From Nitrospinota bacterium (lineage in GTDB: Bacteria > Nitrospirota > Nitrospiria > Nitrospirales > UBA8639): 6,490 nucleotides of DNA. The notes beneath the pieces were generated by a model. That model had not been told where the DNA came from and did not search any database. It saw only the letters and a list, made by a program, of their open reading frames with translations. Within the stretch, counting starts at the first letter, position 1. Each line of letters opens with the position of its first letter. Positions 4,036 through 6,490 of this stretch are shown here, piece by piece. The DNA lies in NCBI GenBank assembly GCA_022561525.1, contig JADFRB010000119.1, positions 1 to 6,490 on the forward strand. Reading direction: 5' to 3'. Both the position numbers and the translations under genes were made by a program.

Positions 4036-6490
4036 TTCATGAAATTCTTGAAGGAGCTGCACCGTGCTTTCAGACAACTGCTGATACACAGACTCGACAT
4101 TGTCGGTCTGATGTTTTGACGCGAGCCGTTCCAATTCCCCTGCACAGGCCTGCACCGATTTCGCACGAAACGCCCCGAGTGAACCTTTAAGCGTATGCGC
4201 GGATCGTTCAGCCATCAAGTAATCTTGATTATCGAGGGCCTCCCGAATCTTTGAGAGCGTCGCGGGGCCGCTCTCCAAAAACAGTTCAATTAACTCCTGT
4301 AGCAGGACGTGATCCCCATCCATATGAGACAGCGCGATAGTTGGATCCCATAACGTATGGGAATGAGTTGAGGCTTCTCCACACACGTCTGCTCTTCTCT
4401 TATCGGCCCCATCCACCGCTTTTCTGAACCCCGGTTCTGTTTCGTGGTCCGGTTCCACATGCGATCCAGCCCCTTGAGGAGTTAACCAGTTCGCTAACAC
4501 CTCGACCACCGCCGACAGGCGAAGCGGCTTGACCAAATACTCATCCATGCCTGCCGCCAGACATTTCTCCCGATCACCAGGCATAGAATTGGCCGTCATG
4601 GCTACAATGGGGACGTGAGACGGAGAAGTCTCCTGAGGCGTGATCCGTAATGCGTGAGAAGAATCATCGTCGTTCTCATTACGCTTCACGCTTAACGCTT
4701 CACGGCCTGCCGCCTCTCGTCTCCGTATTTCTACCGTGGCTTGGAGGCCATCCATCTGAGGCATGTGCCAGTCCATGAACACCAGGTCGTAGGATTGCTT
4801 CGCCACCGCTTCGCAGGCTTCCCTCCCGTTCGTGACGGTATCAACCACCACTCCCGTTTTGTTCAACATGCCCACGATCACCTTGAGGTTAATGGGATTA
4901 TCCTCAGCCACCAAAATCCGACCTTGAAATGCGTGGGACGAGGGTCGACCTTGTGCCAAAACCGTATCTACATCCGCCGGTAACGGCTCTCGACTGACAG
5001 AAGCCTCCGGCTGATGTGTGAGCACATGCAAACATTTATACAGTCGCGACCGACGCACGGGTTTGGTCAGCCATAAGTCTCCACTAGCCTCAACGGCCAT
5101 CTCACTCCCCTTACGATTCCCACGAAGAAGGGGGACCAGGGGCACAATTGCTTCTCCCATCGCCTGCCTCAACTCCTGAATGATGCGTTTCGGATCATCC
5201 CCACATCCCTCACAATCAATGAGAGCCATATCATACATCTGGGAATGGGCAGGCCTTTCGCGCAGAGCTTGAAGGGCACCAGCAAGGGAGTCCTTGCTCT
5301 GACAGGAGACATTGATGGCATTCAACAATTCCTCAATTCCCACTTTCGTTGGTTCATGGGATTCAAGCAGCAAGACCGAACGGCCTTGGAGTAGGCGAAA
5401 TTCAGGTAACGGTTCTGAAATCGGACTGTGTGATTGGGATGCAAACGGGAGGATGGTCCAGAATTCGCTCCCCTGATCTGGCATGGACGACACCCCAATG
5501 GTCCCCCCCATCAACTCGACTAATTGTTTGGAAATCGCTAACCCCAACCCCGTTCCCCCATACTTGCGTGTGGTTGTGGAATCGGCTTGAGAAAATGGCT
5601 GAAATAACCGCCGTTGCCCTTCCGGAGAAATCCCGATTCCCGTATCACGAACGGTACAATGCAGCATCACCAGGTCCTCCCCTTCGGGACCACTTTCCGA
5701 TTCGTTGATCGTGTCACAAGCCCTTGCATGGATTTCAACGACAACCTCCCCGTGATCAGTGAACTTGATCGCATTCCCAATGAGGTTGGTGAAAATTTGC
5801 CGCAACCGCATGGGGTCACCTCGAAGACAGGACGGCACATCTGAAAGGACCCGCCCGGCCAAATGCAGCCCTTTGTCGTGGGCCCGCAGCGCCAACAAGT
5901 CCAAGACATCCTCAAGCAAGGTATGCGGATCGAAGTCAATGACTTCGAAATCCAATCTCCCGGCTTCGATCTTCGAGAAATCCAAAATATCATTTATAAT
6001 CCTCAAGAGCCCTTCAGCGGATTTCTGAATTGTATCGGCATCTTCGCGTTGTTCGGGGGTCAAGGAACTGTCTGTCAGAAGGGACGTCATACCAATGATC
6101 CCATTTAACGGGGTGCGAATTTCATGGCTCATCATAGCGAGGAAGGCGGCTTTGGCTTGGGTCGCTGCCTCGGCCTTGGTAAGAGCCTCATCCAACTCAT
6201 GGTTCTTTTGGCCTAACACCTCCACAAACGCTCCAAGTTCATCGGCAGCTTGCTTCCGCTCGGTGATATCAATGCCATACCCTCGAACAAGCTGTAAATC
6301 TTTTAACGGACAAAACAACCAGGCATATTGCTTCCTTCCCACATCGACCTCGACATCGTGTTCGGACACCCCGAGGGTCAAACATCGTTCCACGATTGCT
6401 TGCACATCAGTGGGCAATGCCGCGGAGAATCCTTCTTCACGAAATCCCGCTTGCTCCATGAGTCGAGTCATGGAGGGATTGGCATACAAC
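3994..6490 (-). CDS. Hybrid sensor histidine kinase (PAS-HisKA-HATPase-REC-REC-HPt), N-terminus outside window
   Basis: At least 831 residues are visible, counting from the codon at 6489. The frame is open at the edge and begins mid-PAS ('YANPSM'), so the true start lies upstream and the TTG at 6489 is not a start. In order: the end of a PAS domain closing with 'YGIDITERKQ' (71-80), a short coiled coil (~85-112), HisKA with H122 in 'MSHEIRTPLNG', and HATPase_c with N239 in 'NLIGNAIKF', D282 in 'DTGIGI' and 'GGTGLGLAI' (311-319). Next is a degenerate receiver (~370-490; D425 and K476 kept, acidic pair reduced to E376), then a full receiver (~524-667; E529/D530, D573 in 'FMDWHMPQMDG', T632, K654). 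Last is an HPt domain with H765 in 'AHTLKGS'. This is the BarA-like phosphorelay layout; no membrane segment is visible in this part. Around residues 595-625 the second receiver carries ~30 extra residues encoded by a palindromic repeat. The next gene downstream is a likely phosphate acceptor. Confidence 0.95.
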   Translation of the reverse strand, partial: LYANPSMTRLMEQAGFREEGFSAALPTDVQAIVERCLTLGVSEHDVEVDVGRKQYAWLFCPLKDLQLVRGYGIDITERKQAADELGAFVEVLGQKNHELDEALTKAEAATQAKAAFLAMMSHEIRTPLNGIIGMTSLLTDSSLTPEQREDADTIQKSAEGLLRIINDILDFSKIEAGRLDFEVIDFDPHTLLEDVLDLLALRAHDKGLHLAGRVLSDVPSCLRGDPMRLRQIFTNLIGNAIKFTDHGEVVVEIHARACDTINESESGPEGEDLVMLHCTVRDTGIGISPEGQRRLFQPFSQADSTTTRKYGGTGLGLAISKQLVELMGGTIGVSSMPDQGSEFWTILPFASQSHSPISEPLPEFRLLQGRSVLLLESHEPTKVGIEELLNAINVSCQSKDSLAGALQALRERPAHSQMYDMALIDCEGCGDDPKRIIQELRQAMGEAIVPLVPLLRGNRKGSEMAVEASGDLWLTKPVRRSRLYKCLHVLTHQPEASVSREPLPADVDTVLAQGRPSSHAFQGRILVAEDNPINLKVIVGMLNKTGVVVDTVTNGREACEAVAKQSYDLVFMDWHMPQMDGLQATVEIRRREAAGREALSVKRNENDDDSSHALRITPQETSPSHVPIVAMTANSMPGDREKCLAAGMDEYLVKPLRLSAVVEVLANWLTPQGAGSHVEPDHETEPGFRKAVDGADKRRADVCGEASTHSHTLWDPTIALSHMDGDHVLLQELIELFLESGPATLSKIREALDNQDYLMAERSAHTLKGSLGAFRAKSVQACAGELERLASKHQTDNVESVYQQLSESTVQLLQEFHEYVNSKESEVRSEK
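4638..4701. repeat. Palindromic heptamer element in frame inside the kinase's second receiver
   Basis: Arms 4638-4660 and 4673-4691 are inverted copies (17 of 19 paired bases match once a 4-base extra in the left arm is allowed) around a 12-base loop. The right arm runs into three tandem heptamers, ACGCTTC-ACGCTTA-ACGCTTC (4681-4701). The translation (about residues 597-618, including REALSVKRNENDDDSSHALR) falls between 'EIRRREAAG' and 'VPIVAMTA', where receivers usually have only a few residues. The reading frame is kept. Confidence 0.6.

Noticed and set aside
5349..5708. 119-codon plus-strand open frame within the kinase gene
   Set aside because: It is antisense to the HATPase region, whose motifs are intact on the minus strand.

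Overview
All genes in this window lie on the minus strand. In transcription order they are a sensory hybrid histidine kinase (cut by the right edge), a response regulator fused to an RsbW-type ATPase domain, a small excisionase-type helix-turn-helix protein, and a long all-HEAT-repeat protein. A possible further gene starts within the last 95 bases and runs off the left edge. The organism is a free-living, signalling-rich Gram-negative bacterium of mid GC. Multi-domain hybrid kinases, a receiver-RsbW fusion, HEAT scaffolds and intergenic DNA full of 'CGAAATCCGAA' and heptamer repeats would suit a Nitrospira-like genome, or a deltaproteobacterial or planctomycete one. No marker gene fixes this, so it is only a weak inference.

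Right to left: 6490-3994 is a PAS-HisKA-HATPase-REC-REC-HPt hybrid kinase. 3993-3757 is an intergenic stretch made almost entirely of a long inverted repeat. 3756-2788 is the REC-HATPase protein. 2787-2437 is a 351-base gap holding a heptamer-repeat hairpin and a ~150-base element with 20-bp inverted ends. 2436-2230 is the small HTH protein. 2229-2042 is a leader with a direct repeat and an inverted repeat. 2041-92 is the HEAT protein. 95-1 may be the start of a translationally coupled gene.

The kinase and the receiver-ATPase protein are probably one signalling pathway: a phosphorelay from H122 through the receivers to the HPt histidine H765, then on to D59 of the downstream regulator, whose output is an RsbW-like ATPase rather than a DNA-binding domain. 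The HTH protein may regulate local transcription, and the HEAT protein looks like a protein-binding scaffold. These links are inferred from order and strand only.

The most unusual aspect is how repeats have entered the signalling genes. Heptamer repeats encode the extreme C-termini of both the kinase and the response regulator. A related palindromic heptamer element appears to sit in frame inside the kinase's second receiver domain, comparable in principle to the in-frame palindromic elements known from Rickettsia. No tRNA, rRNA, CRISPR array, integrase or transposase gene was seen.
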